Source: Sphingobacteriaceae bacterium GW460-11-11-14-LB5 (lineage in GTDB: Bacteria; Bacteroidota; Bacteroidia; Sphingobacteriales; Sphingobacteriaceae). Taken from it: 64,000 nt of DNA. The stretch spans positions 620,001 to 684,000 of the forward strand of contig CP021237.1 in assembly GCA_002151545.1 (NCBI GenBank). The letters are read 5' to 3'. This document shows, one piece after another, positions 54,502 to 63,327 of the stretch. The notes under the pieces were generated by a model that did not search any database, was not told the origin of the DNA, and saw only the letters and a program-made list of their open reading frames with translations. The translations under genes were made by a program, and so were the position numbers. The stretch's first letter is position 1. Each line of letters starts with the position of its first letter.

Positions 54502-55107
54502 TTAATCCTTTAAAATGAGTGTGCGTTTACGGATACGCGAGAGCGAGACAGGGGTGATGCCTAAAAAATTGGCGATAAAGTGCTGTGGAACACGCTGGAA
54601 AATATCTTTTGCCGTTTTTTCAAGTGTGGTATATCGCTCTTCAGGGCTTTGGGTAACAAAGGCGGTAACGCGGTCTTCATAACAGCAGATGTAATATTCT
54701 GCAACCAGACGGCCAAACCTTTCCATTTTAAGTGCCAACATGGGATGGTTCAACATTTTCTGAAGATCGGCGTAAGCAATAAGAACGAGTTCAGTTTCTT
54801 CTAAGGCCTGAATAAAATTTGTACTGGGTATTCTTTTTACAAAGCTTTTATAGGCACTTACCAGCTCGTTTTCAAAACAAAAATAACCCGTAATTTCTTG
54901 TCCGTCTTTAACATGATAATGCCTAACCGCACCCTGGATAATAAAGCCAATATAATCGCATACTTTTCCTTCCACTACAAAATGATCCTTCTTCTTTAAG
55001 GTAGAAAAACTCAGGTACTGACTTAAGATTTCCCATTCACTTTCTTCGAAGGTTACAAATTGAGCTAAACCGGTTCTAAAAGCATTGATTTTAAATTGTT
55101 TATCCAT
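54502..55107 (-). CDS. Crp/Fnr-family transcriptional regulator
   Basis: A 201-residue regulator with a cyclic-nucleotide-binding-like beta roll (about 25-120: KKDHFVVEGKVCDYIGFIIQGAVRHYH, then FCFENELVSAYKSFVKRIPS) and a C-terminal helix-turn-helix (VPQHFIANFLGITPVSLSRIRKR). The Arg that contacts cAMP in Crp is not apparent in the phosphate cassette, and there are no Fnr cysteines, so the ligand is unknown. It probably controls the following epimerase-like gene or itself. It lies 48 bases downstream of thymidine kinase. Confidence 0.9.
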   Translation of the reverse strand: MDKQFKINAFRTGLAQFVTFEESEWEILSQYLSFSTLKKKDHFVVEGKVCDYIGFIIQGAVRHYHVKDGQEITGYFCFENELVSAYKSFVKRIPSTNFIQALEETELVLIAYADLQKMLNHPMLALKMERFGRLVAEYYICCYEDRVTAFVTQSPEERYTTLEKTAKDIFQRVPQHFIANFLGITPVSLSRIRKRTLILKD

Positions 55108-55155
55108 ACCAATAATTAAATCCGGCTTAAAGATACAGATTAATCAAGAATGGTG

Positions 55156-55737
55156 TTATCCTTTGCCCAGATTATAGCAAGCCCTGCAACGTGGCTCATA
55201 ACTTTCCTTTTCGCCCAGTAAAACGGTGGCTTCATCGGCAACGGTCCGGTAACTGTAAAGGGCAGGGTTTCCACAGCAAACACAAACCGCATTTACTTTG
55301 GTAACATGTTCGGCAATGGCCATTAATGCAGGCATAGGGCCAAAGGGTTTGCCCGTGAAATCCATATCCAGGCCTGCAACAATCACACGTATACCTTTAA
55401 GGGCCAGTTTATTGCAAACATCAGGAAGTTCATCGTCAAAAAACTGCGCTTCATCTATGCCCACCACCTGCGTATTGGTGCCGAGTAATAAAATGGCCGA
55501 AGCACTATCCACAGGGGTAGAGTTTATCGAGTTTAAATCGTGCGATACCACAGCAGTTTCGTGGTAACGGGTATCGGTACGCGGTTTAAAAATTTCGACA
55601 TTCAGTTTAGCAATCTGGGCTCTTTTTAACCTGCGGATCAGTTCTTCCGTTTTACCCGAAAACATAGAGCCACATACCACTTCTATACTTCCCGAAAATT
55701 CGCCCCTTCTTCTAAAATTTTGTTCGCTAAATAACAT
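55156..55737 (-). CDS. tdk: thymidine kinase (type II)
   Basis: A 193-residue thymidine kinase of the zinc-containing type. P-loop [18 protein letters not shown], the Asp/Glu of [11 protein letters not shown], the lasso-region lead [19 protein letters not shown], and four zinc cysteines in [14 protein letters not shown] and [11 protein letters not shown]. It phosphorylates thymidine in the salvage pathway. A -7-like CATATTTG lies on the minus strand at 55786-55793, one mismatch from consensus. The neighbour at 55861 is divergent. Confidence 0.95.
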   Translation of the reverse strand: MLFSEQNFRRRGEFSGSIEVVCGSMFSGKTEELIRRLKRAQIAKLNVEIFKPRTDTRYHETAVVSHDLNSINSTPVDSASAILLLGTNTQVVGIDEAQFFDDELPDVCNKLALKGIRVIVAGLDMDFTGKPFGPMPALMAIAEHVTKVNAVCVCCGNPALYSYRTVADEATVLLGEKESYEPRCRACYNLGKG

Positions 55738-55799
55738 GCCTGTTTTTTTATTCCCCTATGTCCGTGCTATAATTTTTAAACCGAACAAATATGAGAATT

Positions 55800-55820
55800 A
55801 TGTGTTATTTTTGAACACAT
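55800..55820 (+). promoter_or_regulatory. inverted repeat overlapping a -7 box upstream of the acidic protein gene
   Basis: ATGTGTT (55800-55806) and AACACAT (55814-55820) are perfect 7-bp arms around ATTTTTG. TATTTTTG at 55806-55813 is an exact TAnnTTTG match, 47 bases before the start at 55861. A protein bound to the repeat would block the promoter. Confidence 0.45.
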
Positions 55821-55860
55821 AGTTACCAACATAAATCGACTAAAAATTCGTTTTAATTTT

Positions 55861-57051
55861 ATGATGAACCAACAAGATATTTTCAGAAAGATCGGCAGCA
55901 TTTTAACAGAATTAAATGAGCAATATCAGTTTTTAGCTCAAAACCCTCAGCAATTAAACGATTTGGAGCTGGAGCTTTTTCTGGCTAATGCCCATTTCCT
56001 TTCCGATCATGTTAATATCGTCAAAAAATTAAACACCATAACCGAAGATAAACCGGCTGAACCAGGAAACCATGCTTTGCTGGCCGAACAAAATACCATT
56101 ATATTGCCTGAAGCTGAAAAAAGTTATGTGGAGGACGATGAGTGTTTTGATCCACAGGAACTGGAAGAAGTAGCTACCGCCCAGGAAGAGGAAGAACGAG
56201 TGGATGTAAAGCCAGAGCAGGAAGTGCTGGATGATGAAATTATTGAAGAAGAAAAAGCGGCTTCGCTTTTGAATAAAGATTTCTTTAAACCCGACCAGGA
56301 TGACCATACTTTTGAATTTGTACTCGGCAAACACGATGAAAACGATCAGTTTGATTACGAAGCAAAATCTGTTGAAGAAATTTTCGATCGCCCCTTAAGC
56401 AAAGAAGAAGCAGAAATTTTAGCGCGTAAAAAGATAATTCACGAAAAAGAAGATGCTTTATCTGTTCAGGAAGAGGTGCTGCCGACTGAAGAAGATGAAA
56501 TTGGCCCGGAGCCTTTCTTAATTCCGCAGGAAGAAGAGGAAGAACCTTTAGTAATTGCCGAAGAAGAACCTGTTGCAGTTGTTAAAGAAGTGGAACCGGT
56601 TGCTGTGCCAAGTGAGCCTATTGAGGCACTGAAAGATGTGAAACTGGATGATCCCATTATTTCGCCACCTGTTGAACAGGAACGCCCTTTGTTTAGACCA
56701 GAAGCTGTTCCGGTAAAACCTGCTCCACAGCCTGAAGCGGCTAAACCTGCGCCAAGTTTAAACGATTTGCTGGCCAAAACAAATGGAAAAAGCGATGAGC
56801 CTGTAAAAGCACCTATTGCCGATTTAAAACAGGCAATTAGTTTAAATGAAAAGTTACTTTTTATTAAAGATCTTTTTAATGGCTATAATCTGGCTTATTC
56901 GGAAGTTATTGATATCATCAATAAAATGAGCAGCTTCGAAGCCGCAGATAGCTACCTGCAGAATAATTATGCCGCTAAAAATAACTGGGCTAACAAACAA
57001 GCCACTGTCGATCAGTTTTACGAGTTATTGAACCGTAGGTTTAGTAAGTAG
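55861..57051 (+). CDS. acidic Glu/Pro-rich protein of unknown function
   Basis: A 396-residue protein with no recognised enzyme motif. Three zones: a helical N-terminus (about 1-65, FRKIGSILTELNEQYQFLAQN); a long, strongly acidic and then Pro/Val-rich middle (about 85-320) full of EEE and EEPVAV stretches, very likely disordered; and a helical C-terminus (about 325-396, SLNEKLLFIKDLFNGYNLAYSEVI to NRRFSK) that looks folded. No signal peptide or membrane segment. The C-terminal helix bundle may be the conserved functional part. Start at ATG 55861 or the next codon, 55864. It faces away from thymidine kinase across a 123-base gap. Confidence 0.8.
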   Translation: MMNQQDIFRKIGSILTELNEQYQFLAQNPQQLNDLELELFLANAHFLSDHVNIVKKLNTITEDKPAEPGNHALLAEQNTIILPEAEKSYVEDDECFDPQELEEVATAQEEEERVDVKPEQEVLDDEIIEEEKAASLLNKDFFKPDQDDHTFEFVLGKHDENDQFDYEAKSVEEIFDRPLSKEEAEILARKKIIHEKEDALSVQEEVLPTEEDEIGPEPFLIPQEEEEEPLVIAEEEPVAVVKEVEPVAVPSEPIEALKDVKLDDPIISPPVEQERPLFRPEAVPVKPAPQPEAAKPAPSLNDLLAKTNGKSDEPVKAPIADLKQAISLNEKLLFIKDLFNGYNLAYSEVIDIINKMSSFEAADSYLQNNYAAKNNWANKQATVDQFYELLNRRFSK

Positions 57052-57096
57052 GCGCATGGCGTAAGGCGACTTGCGGCTGGCGTTACACTGCGCATC

Positions 57097-57235
57097 GTCA
57101 TACGGAACTTGTTTTACTGCGTAGCTTTCCGCTTCGCTACAGGTCAGTATCCATCATGCTATTGCCCATTGAGGCGTCATTCCCGCGCAGGCGGGAATCT
57201 TAAAGCCATTATCGTCCTCGTTTGTAACGAGGATG
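57097..57235. repeat. cluster of REP-like hairpins
   Basis: Includes GTCATACGGAACTTGTTT (57097-57114, like 41251), a CCCGC-GCAG-GCGGG hairpin near 57182-57195, and CCTCGTT-TGT-AACGAGG at about 57216-57232. With the direct repeat at 57237 it fills the 352-base gap 57052-57403 between convergent genes. No coding content seen. Confidence 0.65.
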
Positions 57236-57236
57236 C

Positions 57237-57373
57237 ACGAGATTAGCATTTGTAATGCCTTTGAAAAATCTATTCAGGATGACGCGTCTCTTTTGATATA
57301 TCTACGTACGAGATTAGCATTTGTAATGCCTTTGAAAAATCTATTCAGGATGATGCGTCTCTTTTGATATATC
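57237..57373. repeat. two direct copies of a 66-bp unit, 71-bp period
   Basis: Copies at 57237-57302 and 57308-57373 start ACGAGATTAGCATTTGTAAT and end TTTTGATATATC. They differ at one position (GACGCG versus GATGCG) and are separated by 5 bases. Each contains a GCATT-TGT-AATGC hairpin. Recent duplication is likely. Confidence 0.9.
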
Positions 57374-57403
57374 GACTCCAGACTAAAGACTTTCGACTGA
57401 GGA

Positions 57404-58666
57404 CTAAATAAATCCCATCCGGTTAGAATCCAGCTTTAAGAAGATAAACAGTAAGATGGTAAAACTCCAAAGTGAAGAGCCACCATAACTAATTAAGGGC
57501 AGGGGGATTCCGATTACCGGAATAATGCCAATGGTCATGCCGATATTAATAAACACATGAAAAAAGAGGATACAGGCTACGCTATAGCCATACACCCTGG
57601 AGAAGGTAGATCGCTGCCTTTCTGCCAAATTAACCAATCGGAGTAGCAGGAACATGTATAAACCTATCACCACCGAACAGCCCATAAATCCCCATTCTTC
57701 ACCAATGGTAGAGAAGATAAAGTCGGTGCTTTGCTCTGGTACATAACCATATTTAGTTTGCGTACCCTGTAAAAATCCACGACCGGTTCCCTGGCCCGAG
57801 CCTATGGCAATCTGCGATTGAATTACATTATAACCCGCACCTTTATTATCGGTTTTAAGCCCTAACATTAATTCGATACGGCTGCGTTGGTGGGGTGCTA
57901 AAACTTTTTCGTAGGCAATTTTGATTAAAAACAGATAGCCAATAGCGAAAACGGTTACCAATACCGTAGAGAAGATTATTTTTTGTTTCCTTCTGTTATT
58001 GTAAATAAAGAGGCCGGCAATGGTGGTAATAATGATGATTAAGATATAGGTTGGTACTAAGAAATCGGCAATAAAGAGCACAATCATTCCCAAAAATATC
58101 AATAGAAAGTATCCTGATAAGCCCTCGCGGTATAACGGGAACATAAATGCAAGAAACACCAATGCCGAACCCGTATCGGGCTGAAGCATGATTAACAATA
58201 GTGGTGCACCAACGATTAATCCCGCAATCATGATTGATTTAATATCACGGAATTTGGGGTTAAATGCCCCAACATACCTTGCCAGAAGCAATGCCGTGCC
58301 GAACTTGGCAAATTCGGCCGGTTGAAGTTTAAAAGAGCCTATGGCAATCCATGCCTGGTTTCCGGCTACTTTATTTCCGATCAGCAATACGGCCATCAAT
58401 AAGAGCAATGTACCGCCATAAATAAAGGGCGAGAAGACATTGAAAAGCCTACCATCAAATAATAAGATCGATAAGCCTAAAATTAAACCGGTGATGATAT
58501 AAATTAACTGCTTGCCGTAAAGCGTGCTAAAACCAAACACGGCAGTTTGCTCGGGTGGAACGGAAGCATAAATGTTGACAAAACCAATAGCGCATAAAGC
58601 GATATAGATTAAAACAGTAATCCAATCTACATTAAAGAAAAAACGGTTTCCCTGTTGCTGCTGCAT
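57404..58666 (-). CDS. rodA: rod-shape-determining protein RodA (SEDS glycan polymerase)
   Basis: A 420-residue polytopic membrane protein of the SEDS family that polymerises peptidoglycan glycan strands with PBP2. About ten hydrophobic segments. Family motifs: FNVDWITVLIYIALCAIGFVNIYAS, LQPAEFAKFGTALLLARYV, IMLQPDTGSALVFLAF, IGSGQGTGRGFLQGTQTKYGYVPEQSTDFIFSTIGEEWGF (in part) and IGIPLPLISYGGSSLW. The last gene of the mre cluster, 1 base after the PBP2 stop, so made together with it. Confidence 0.96.
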   Translation of the reverse strand: MQQQQGNRFFFNVDWITVLIYIALCAIGFVNIYASVPPEQTAVFGFSTLYGKQLIYIITGLILGLSILLFDGRLFNVFSPFIYGGTLLLLMAVLLIGNKVAGNQAWIAIGSFKLQPAEFAKFGTALLLARYVGAFNPKFRDIKSIMIAGLIVGAPLLLIMLQPDTGSALVFLAFMFPLYREGLSGYFLLIFLGMIVLFIADFLVPTYILIIIITTIAGLFIYNNRRKQKIIFSTVLVTVFAIGYLFLIKIAYEKVLAPHQRSRIELMLGLKTDNKGAGYNVIQSQIAIGSGQGTGRGFLQGTQTKYGYVPEQSTDFIFSTIGEEWGFMGCSVVIGLYMFLLLRLVNLAERQRSTFSRVYGYSVACILFFHVFINIGMTIGIIPVIGIPLPLISYGGSSLWSFTILLFIFLKLDSNRMGFI

Positions 58667-58667
58667 T

Positions 58668-60677
58668 TTATTTCTGGATTACAGGTTTATCGATGATTAC
58701 TGATTTTAATTCTTTGGGCTTTGTGGTAACCGTTTGTTTTATGGTTGCCGATTTAATTCTCAAACTATCTTTTATCCGCTTGGTAGAATCTGCTTTTTTA
58801 AGCAACAAACTATCGGCTTTCGTTAATTTGATTTTTTTGGTTTTGTCGATCAATAAAGGAAGCAGGTTTTGATTTTTCATCCATTCTACCTGAGCGGCTC
58901 TTCCACCACTTACACTACCTTTCAGGTATTTTTCGATCATGTAACTGGCAATTGGTGCGGCATAAGTACTGCCATAACCTGCATTTTCTACAATTACAGC
59001 GATGGCAATTTTCGGATTATCCCTTGGGGCAAAACCTATGAATACGGAGTGGTTTTTGCCATGTGGATTTTGTACCGTTCCTGTTTTTCCGCAGAGTACC
59101 ACATCCGGAATTCGTGAGAGTATGGCGGTTCCCCAGCTGGTGTTTACCGCATCCTGCATACCATCAATTACCGGCTCAAAATGTCTGGCATCTACACCTA
59201 CATAATTTTTAACCACATATTCTTTTTTAACCAGGTTTTTATCGCCGATACCTTTAATTAAGTGCGGTTTGATGTAGTAACCACGGTTGGCAATAATTGC
59301 CATAGCATTTGCCATCTGCAATGGAGTAGCAGTAATTTCACCCTGGCCAATAGCCTGCGAGATGACGTTGGTATAACCCCATCTTTTACCATAAACTTTA
59401 TCGTAATGATCTGCGGTATAAAAATAGCCCTTTCTTTCATAAGGCATATCGATGTCCAGTTTTGATCCGAAACCAAATTTAGCTACTTTATCGCGCCATT
59501 CCTGATAAGTTTGTCTTTGGTTTTTCATCCCGTTTTTGGTGATTAACTTTTGAAAAACATAACAAAAATAAGTATTGCAGGAACGGGCAATACCCCTTCT
59601 CAGCGAAATGGAACCATCAAAGTGTTCGCATTTAATTTTCCTGTTTCCAGCCTGATAATAGTGTGGACAAAAGAATGTGGTGTTGGGATCGATTACACCC
59701 TCCTGCAATCCGATTAGCGCATCAACGGGTTTAAAAGAAGATCCTGGGGGATAGTAACCCATTATTGGCCTTACTAAAGAAGGACGATATGGATTACCCA
59801 CAATAAATTCCATGTAGTTGTTCCCCTGGTTTCTACCGACCAAAAGATTTGGATCATACCCCGGGCTGCTGACCAGTGAAAGAATTTCTCCCGAAGCAGG
59901 TTCGATCGCTACAATTGCACCAACCTTATTCATCATCAGCTCTTCACCAAGTTTTTGAATCCGCATATCAATCCCTGAGATCAACCTTTCTCCAGAAACC
60001 GCGTTAACATCATATTTACCATCGGCATAACTTCCCTGTGGGGTGTTGTGCGCATCGTATACCGTATTAATTACGCCCTTTTCGCCTCTTAAAGTTTCTT
60101 CATAAGAAAACTCTAAACCACTTTTGCCCTTATAATCGCCAGGTTTATAAAAGCCTTCAGATTTTTCAATATCAACGGGACTTACTTCTTTTACATAACC
60201 AAATAACTGTCCGCCAACGCTATCGGGATAATGCCTGATGGTTCTGTCCTGTGTTCTAAATCCAGGGAAACGGTAAAGTGTCTCCTGTAAACGGGCATAA
60301 CTTTGCACCGAAATCTGTTTAAGGAAAGGGGTAGCCTGATAACTCGATTTTCCCCTTGCTTTTTTTAGGTTTTTCCGGACATCCTCAAAAGTAATGTCCA
60401 AAGCCTGAGCAAGCGCGAGGGTATCAAAAGGTTTTACTTCGTTTGGCGTAACCATGAGGTCGTATACAGGTTCATTCTGTACAATCACCTTCATATTCCT
60501 GTCTAGAATGGCACCACGGGCAGGGTACTTGTATATTTTTCTTAAAACGTTACTTTCTGCAGAAACGAAAGCTGCATCGCTAATAATCTGGATATAAAAT
60601 AACTTCCCTAATAAAATCAGGGCGATTACAATAAATAATCCTTGAACGATATATTTTCGGTTAAATAATTGATCCAT
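58668..60677 (-). CDS. mrdA: penicillin-binding protein 2 (elongasome transpeptidase)
   Basis: A 669-residue class B penicillin-binding protein. An N-terminal membrane helix (about 12-30) is followed by a dimerisation/pedestal domain and the transpeptidase domain. The catalytic Ser is Ser313 (SSFK), the SxN motif Ser366-Cys-Asn, and KTGT at 531-534. Residues Cys337, His339, Cys350 and His352 (CPHY ... KCEH) lie where E. coli PBP2 has a metal site, which might be preserved in altered form. The C-terminal 60 residues are a Lys/Thr/Ser-rich tail. Overlaps mreD by a single base. Confidence 0.96.
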   Translation of the reverse strand: MDQLFNRKYIVQGLFIVIALILLGKLFYIQIISDAAFVSAESNVLRKIYKYPARGAILDRNMKVIVQNEPVYDLMVTPNEVKPFDTLALAQALDITFEDVRKNLKKARGKSSYQATPFLKQISVQSYARLQETLYRFPGFRTQDRTIRHYPDSVGGQLFGYVKEVSPVDIEKSEGFYKPGDYKGKSGLEFSYEETLRGEKGVINTVYDAHNTPQGSYADGKYDVNAVSGERLISGIDMRIQKLGEELMMNKVGAIVAIEPASGEILSLVSSPGYDPNLLVGRNQGNNYMEFIVGNPYRPSLVRPIMGYYPPGSSFKPVDALIGLQEGVIDPNTTFFCPHYYQAGNRKIKCEHFDGSISLRRGIARSCNTYFCYVFQKLITKNGMKNQRQTYQEWRDKVAKFGFGSKLDIDMPYERKGYFYTADHYDKVYGKRWGYTNVISQAIGQGEITATPLQMANAMAIIANRGYYIKPHLIKGIGDKNLVKKEYVVKNYVGVDARHFEPVIDGMQDAVNTSWGTAILSRIPDVVLCGKTGTVQNPHGKNHSVFIGFAPRDNPKIAIAVIVENAGYGSTYAAPIASYMIEKYLKGSVSGGRAAQVEWMKNQNLLPLLIDKTKKIKLTKADSLLLKKADSTKRIKDSLRIKSATIKQTVTTKPKELKSVIIDKPVIQK

Positions 60678-61192
60678 TAGCGTGGTGTTCTTCTATAGAA
60701 TATAAACTCTACCAATAAAATAATAAGCAGTGTAAAGATACAACTTAAGCCGCATCTCATTAAGGTATAACCAATTTCGGTTAGCCTAAATGTTTCTAAA
60801 AAGAACAGCACCAGGTGGTGTGCAACAACGCAAAGAAAAGCATAAAGTGAAAACCATTGAAAACCCATATAACTTAACGATGGTTCGGGGTCATCAATTG
60901 CGTCGCGGTTTAAACTTATTGAAATAAAAGAAATTCTTACAAAAGCCAATACCACACAGGCTGTAGCGTGTACGCCCATGGTATCGTAAAAAGCATCAAG
61001 CGTTAAACCTGTTCCAAAAGCCAGTAAATACAACAGGATGTTGGGCATGCCGAAGGGCAGCAGGAGTAAAAATAATACGTAAATGAATGGCGTAGAAAGA
61101 TCATAGAAGCCCATATTCTTGAGCAGGAATATCTGCACAAAAAGTAGTAAAAACCACCTGATGACATTTAAAATAATGATTCTACTATTCAT
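60677..61192 (-). CDS. mreD: rod-shape-determining protein MreD
   Basis: A 171-residue inner-membrane protein with about five hydrophobic helices (IRWFLLLFVQIFLLKNMGFYD, TPFIYVLFLLLLPFGMPN, LLYLLAFGTGLTLDAFYDTMG). It links MreC and PBP2/RodA in the elongasome. Sequence is weakly conserved between phyla; the call relies on topology and its place between mreC and mrdA. It overlaps mreC by 8 bases and mrdA by 1. Confidence 0.9.
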   Translation of the reverse strand: MNSRIIILNVIRWFLLLFVQIFLLKNMGFYDLSTPFIYVLFLLLLPFGMPNILLYLLAFGTGLTLDAFYDTMGVHATACVVLAFVRISFISISLNRDAIDDPEPSLSYMGFQWFSLYAFLCVVAHHLVLFFLETFRLTEIGYTLMRCGLSCIFTLLIILLVEFIFYRRTPR

Positions 61193-62024
61193 TCGGTTTA
61201 GCGATGCTTTCTAAAGCTTTTTGCTCTTCAGCTTTTTTATCTTTAACCACATATACATATTGCAATGTGCTAAAATCTGTAAATAAATTCAATTCTCCCG
61301 ATAAGAAATTATCGTTGGTTGCCACATTGGGTTTGGTAATCCGGCCTACTAAGATGCCTGCAGGAAATGCGGAAAACCCAGAAGTGACCACTGTATCGCC
61401 AGCGAACATTTTAATGTGGTTAGGCACGCCTTTAATAAACGCCTTTTTGATGTCGAAATTTCCATCGCCCCATACCAGGGACCCTAATGCATTGTTTTTC
61501 TTTAATACCACACTAATGCGGGCATCTTTATGCAGCAGGGATTGAATCGTGGCCAGATGTTCAGAAACATCACGGACAAGACCGACAACCCCCCTTTGTG
61601 GGGCAATTACAGCCATGTCTTTTTTAATCCCATCCAAAGAACCTTTGTTAATGGTGATGATGTTATTGCGCAACGTAATAGAATTTTTTATCACTTTGGC
61701 CGCCAGGTACGTATATTGTTGGTTGGTAACCGTATCGATCACTTTAACATCTTTGGCCGTATCTACCGTTGTTAATGCCAGTAACTGGCTTTTAAGCTTA
61801 GCGTTTTCTGCAGCAAGGCTATCGTTAACCATACCCAGGTTTAAATATCGTTTAAAAACATTTAACCTTTCGTATGCAGTACCCACTACCTCATTGCTTG
61901 AGTTTAAGGTTACACTACGCTGATAGGAATTGTTTTTCACCGTTAGGTAAATCCCAACGATAAAAAAGATGATAAATAAGAAAAATGCGTTGTATCTGCT
62001 GATGAAAATCCAAAGGTTACGCAT
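61185..62024 (-). CDS. mreC: rod-shape-determining protein MreC
   Basis: A 279-residue bitopic protein. One membrane helix (about 12-32, NAFFLFIIFFIVGIYLTV), a short coiled coil (about 55-95, LGMVNDSLAAENAKLKSQLL), then the MreC beta domain: NIITINKGSLDGIKKDMAVI, GVVGLVRDVSEHLATIQSLLH and AGDTVVTSGFSAFPAGILVGRI, the double beta-barrel signature. It activates PBP2. The 79-base gap upstream, between mreB and mreC, holds a palindromic repeat. Confidence 0.95.
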   Translation of the reverse strand: MRNLWIFISRYNAFFLFIIFFIVGIYLTVKNNSYQRSVTLNSSNEVVGTAYERLNVFKRYLNLGMVNDSLAAENAKLKSQLLALTTVDTAKDVKVIDTVTNQQYTYLAAKVIKNSITLRNNIITINKGSLDGIKKDMAVIAPQRGVVGLVRDVSEHLATIQSLLHKDARISVVLKKNNALGSLVWGDGNFDIKKAFIKGVPNHIKMFAGDTVVTSGFSAFPAGILVGRITKPNVATNDNFLSGELNLFTDFSTLQYVYVVKDKKAEEQKALESIAKPNE

Positions 62025-62033
62025 ATTTTGATG

Positions 62034-62096
62034 TAAAATGGAAGATGGGAAATGTAAAATGGATTAATACCTCATCCATCTTACATCTTCCATTTT
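62034..62096. repeat. palindromic CATCTTACATCTTCCAT-family repeat between mreB and mreC
   Basis: The left arm (AAAATGGAAGATGGGAAATG) is the near reverse complement of the right arm (ATCCATCTTACATCTTCC), so the transcript can fold here. The same words occur at 25891 and 41575 as single arms. It is the only sizeable gap inside the mre genes. Confidence 0.65.
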
Positions 62097-62103
62097 CTGT
62101 GGG

Positions 62104-63126
62104 TTATTGCATTAAGAATTTATATCCGCCAATGTTTTTAAGGGCGATGCCAGTTCCACGAACTACCGCACGAAGCGGATCTTCTGCAACGTGAACAGGT
62201 AATTTTGTTTTAGCCGCTACACGCTTATCTAAACCTCTCAACAATGCACCACCACCGGTTAAATAAATACCAGTCTGGTAAATATCAGCCGAAAGTTCCG
62301 GAGGGGTAATCTCTAAAGCTTTTAAAATCGCTTCTTCAATTTTAGAGATCGACTTATCTAAACAATGTGCAATTTCGGTATAGGAAACAGTAATTTGTTT
62401 GGGTACACCGGTCATTAAATCGCGACCTTGAACCGCGAAATCAGCAGGAGCATCCTGTAATTCAGGCAAAGCAGCACCTACTTCAATTTTGATTTTTTCA
62501 GCCGTACGGTCGCCAATCATGATGTTGTGTTGACGGCGGATGTAGTTTACAATATCAGAGTCGAAGTTATCTCCCGCAACGCGGATCGATTGATCGCAAA
62601 CGATACCTGATAAAGCGATAACCGCAATTTCAGTAGTACCACCACCGATATCGATAATCATATTACCCATTGGCTCTTCTACATCAATCCCGATACCTAC
62701 GGCAGCTGCCATTGGTTCGTGGATTAAGTATACTTCTTTTGCACCGGCAATTTCGGCAGAATCGCGCACCGCACGTTTTTCTACTTCAGTAATACCCGAT
62801 GGAATACAGATTACCATACGTAAAGAAGGGAACATCCAGCCTTTACCGCCATTAAGCATGCGGATCATCCCTTTAATCATCGCCTCAGCAGCGTTGAAAT
62901 CGGCAATTACACCATCTTTTAATGGGCGAACGGTTTTAATATTATCGTGGGTTTTACCCTCCATTTGCATTGCCTGACGACCTATAGCAATGACTTTGTT
63001 TGTAGTACGATCAAAAGCAACGATAGATGGTTCATCTACAACTACTTTATCGTTATGTATAATCAGGGTATTCGCAGTGCCTAAATCGATGGCAACTTCT
63101 TGCGTAAACCAGTTAAATAATCCCAT
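62104..63126 (-). CDS. mreB: rod-shape-determining protein MreB
   Basis: A 340-residue actin-like ATPase that guides lateral cell-wall synthesis. Actin-fold motifs: phosphate-1 EVAIDLGTANTLI, phosphate-2 NMIIDIGGGTTEIAVIAL, connect-1 IHEPMAAAVGIGIDVEEP, and adenosine loop GIYLTGGGALLRGLD. The N-terminal MGLFNWF is the amphipathic membrane-binding segment of the family. First gene of the mre group; a -7 box TAGATTTG on the minus strand sits just upstream. Confidence 0.98.
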   Translation of the reverse strand: MGLFNWFTQEVAIDLGTANTLIIHNDKVVVDEPSIVAFDRTTNKVIAIGRQAMQMEGKTHDNIKTVRPLKDGVIADFNAAEAMIKGMIRMLNGGKGWMFPSLRMVICIPSGITEVEKRAVRDSAEIAGAKEVYLIHEPMAAAVGIGIDVEEPMGNMIIDIGGGTTEIAVIALSGIVCDQSIRVAGDNFDSDIVNYIRRQHNIMIGDRTAEKIKIEVGAALPELQDAPADFAVQGRDLMTGVPKQITVSYTEIAHCLDKSISKIEEAILKALEITPPELSADIYQTGIYLTGGGALLRGLDKRVAAKTKLPVHVAEDPLRAVVRGTGIALKNIGGYKFLMQ

Positions 63127-63153
63127 GTATAAGGTATGTTTTCTTTATTTTAT

Positions 63154-63161
63154 CAAATCTA
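63154..63161 (-). promoter_or_regulatory. -7 box of the mreB promoter
   Basis: On the minus strand this reads TAGATTTG, an exact TAnnTTTG match, 27 bases before the mreB start codon. No matching -33 box was found. Confidence 0.55.
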
Positions 63162-63327
63162 TACTATTCCTAATGTAAAAATAGCTTTTTTATTGTTTTA
63201 AGTTTTATTTTCTTCAGTTATTAAATTGTTTTTAAGGCAATTAAAATATTAACAAAATAAAACTAATAATTTTAGGGTCAGATGTAAACCTTTTTACCTT
63301 TAAGCCCTCAACCTTCTACTTGAATAA

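Noticed and set aside
56029-56777. Long Ser-rich and Phe-rich antisense frames in the acidic protein gene
   Set aside because: Arise from the reverse complement of Glu-rich codons (GAA/GAG read as TTC/CTC-type codons), a composition effect.
57237-57373. Direct repeats as attachment sites or insertion-sequence ends
   Set aside because: No transposase or integrase nearby, and the 5-base separation leaves no room for an element.
61549-61923. 124-codon plus-strand frame inside mreC
   Set aside because: Antisense shadow of mreC; no independent support.
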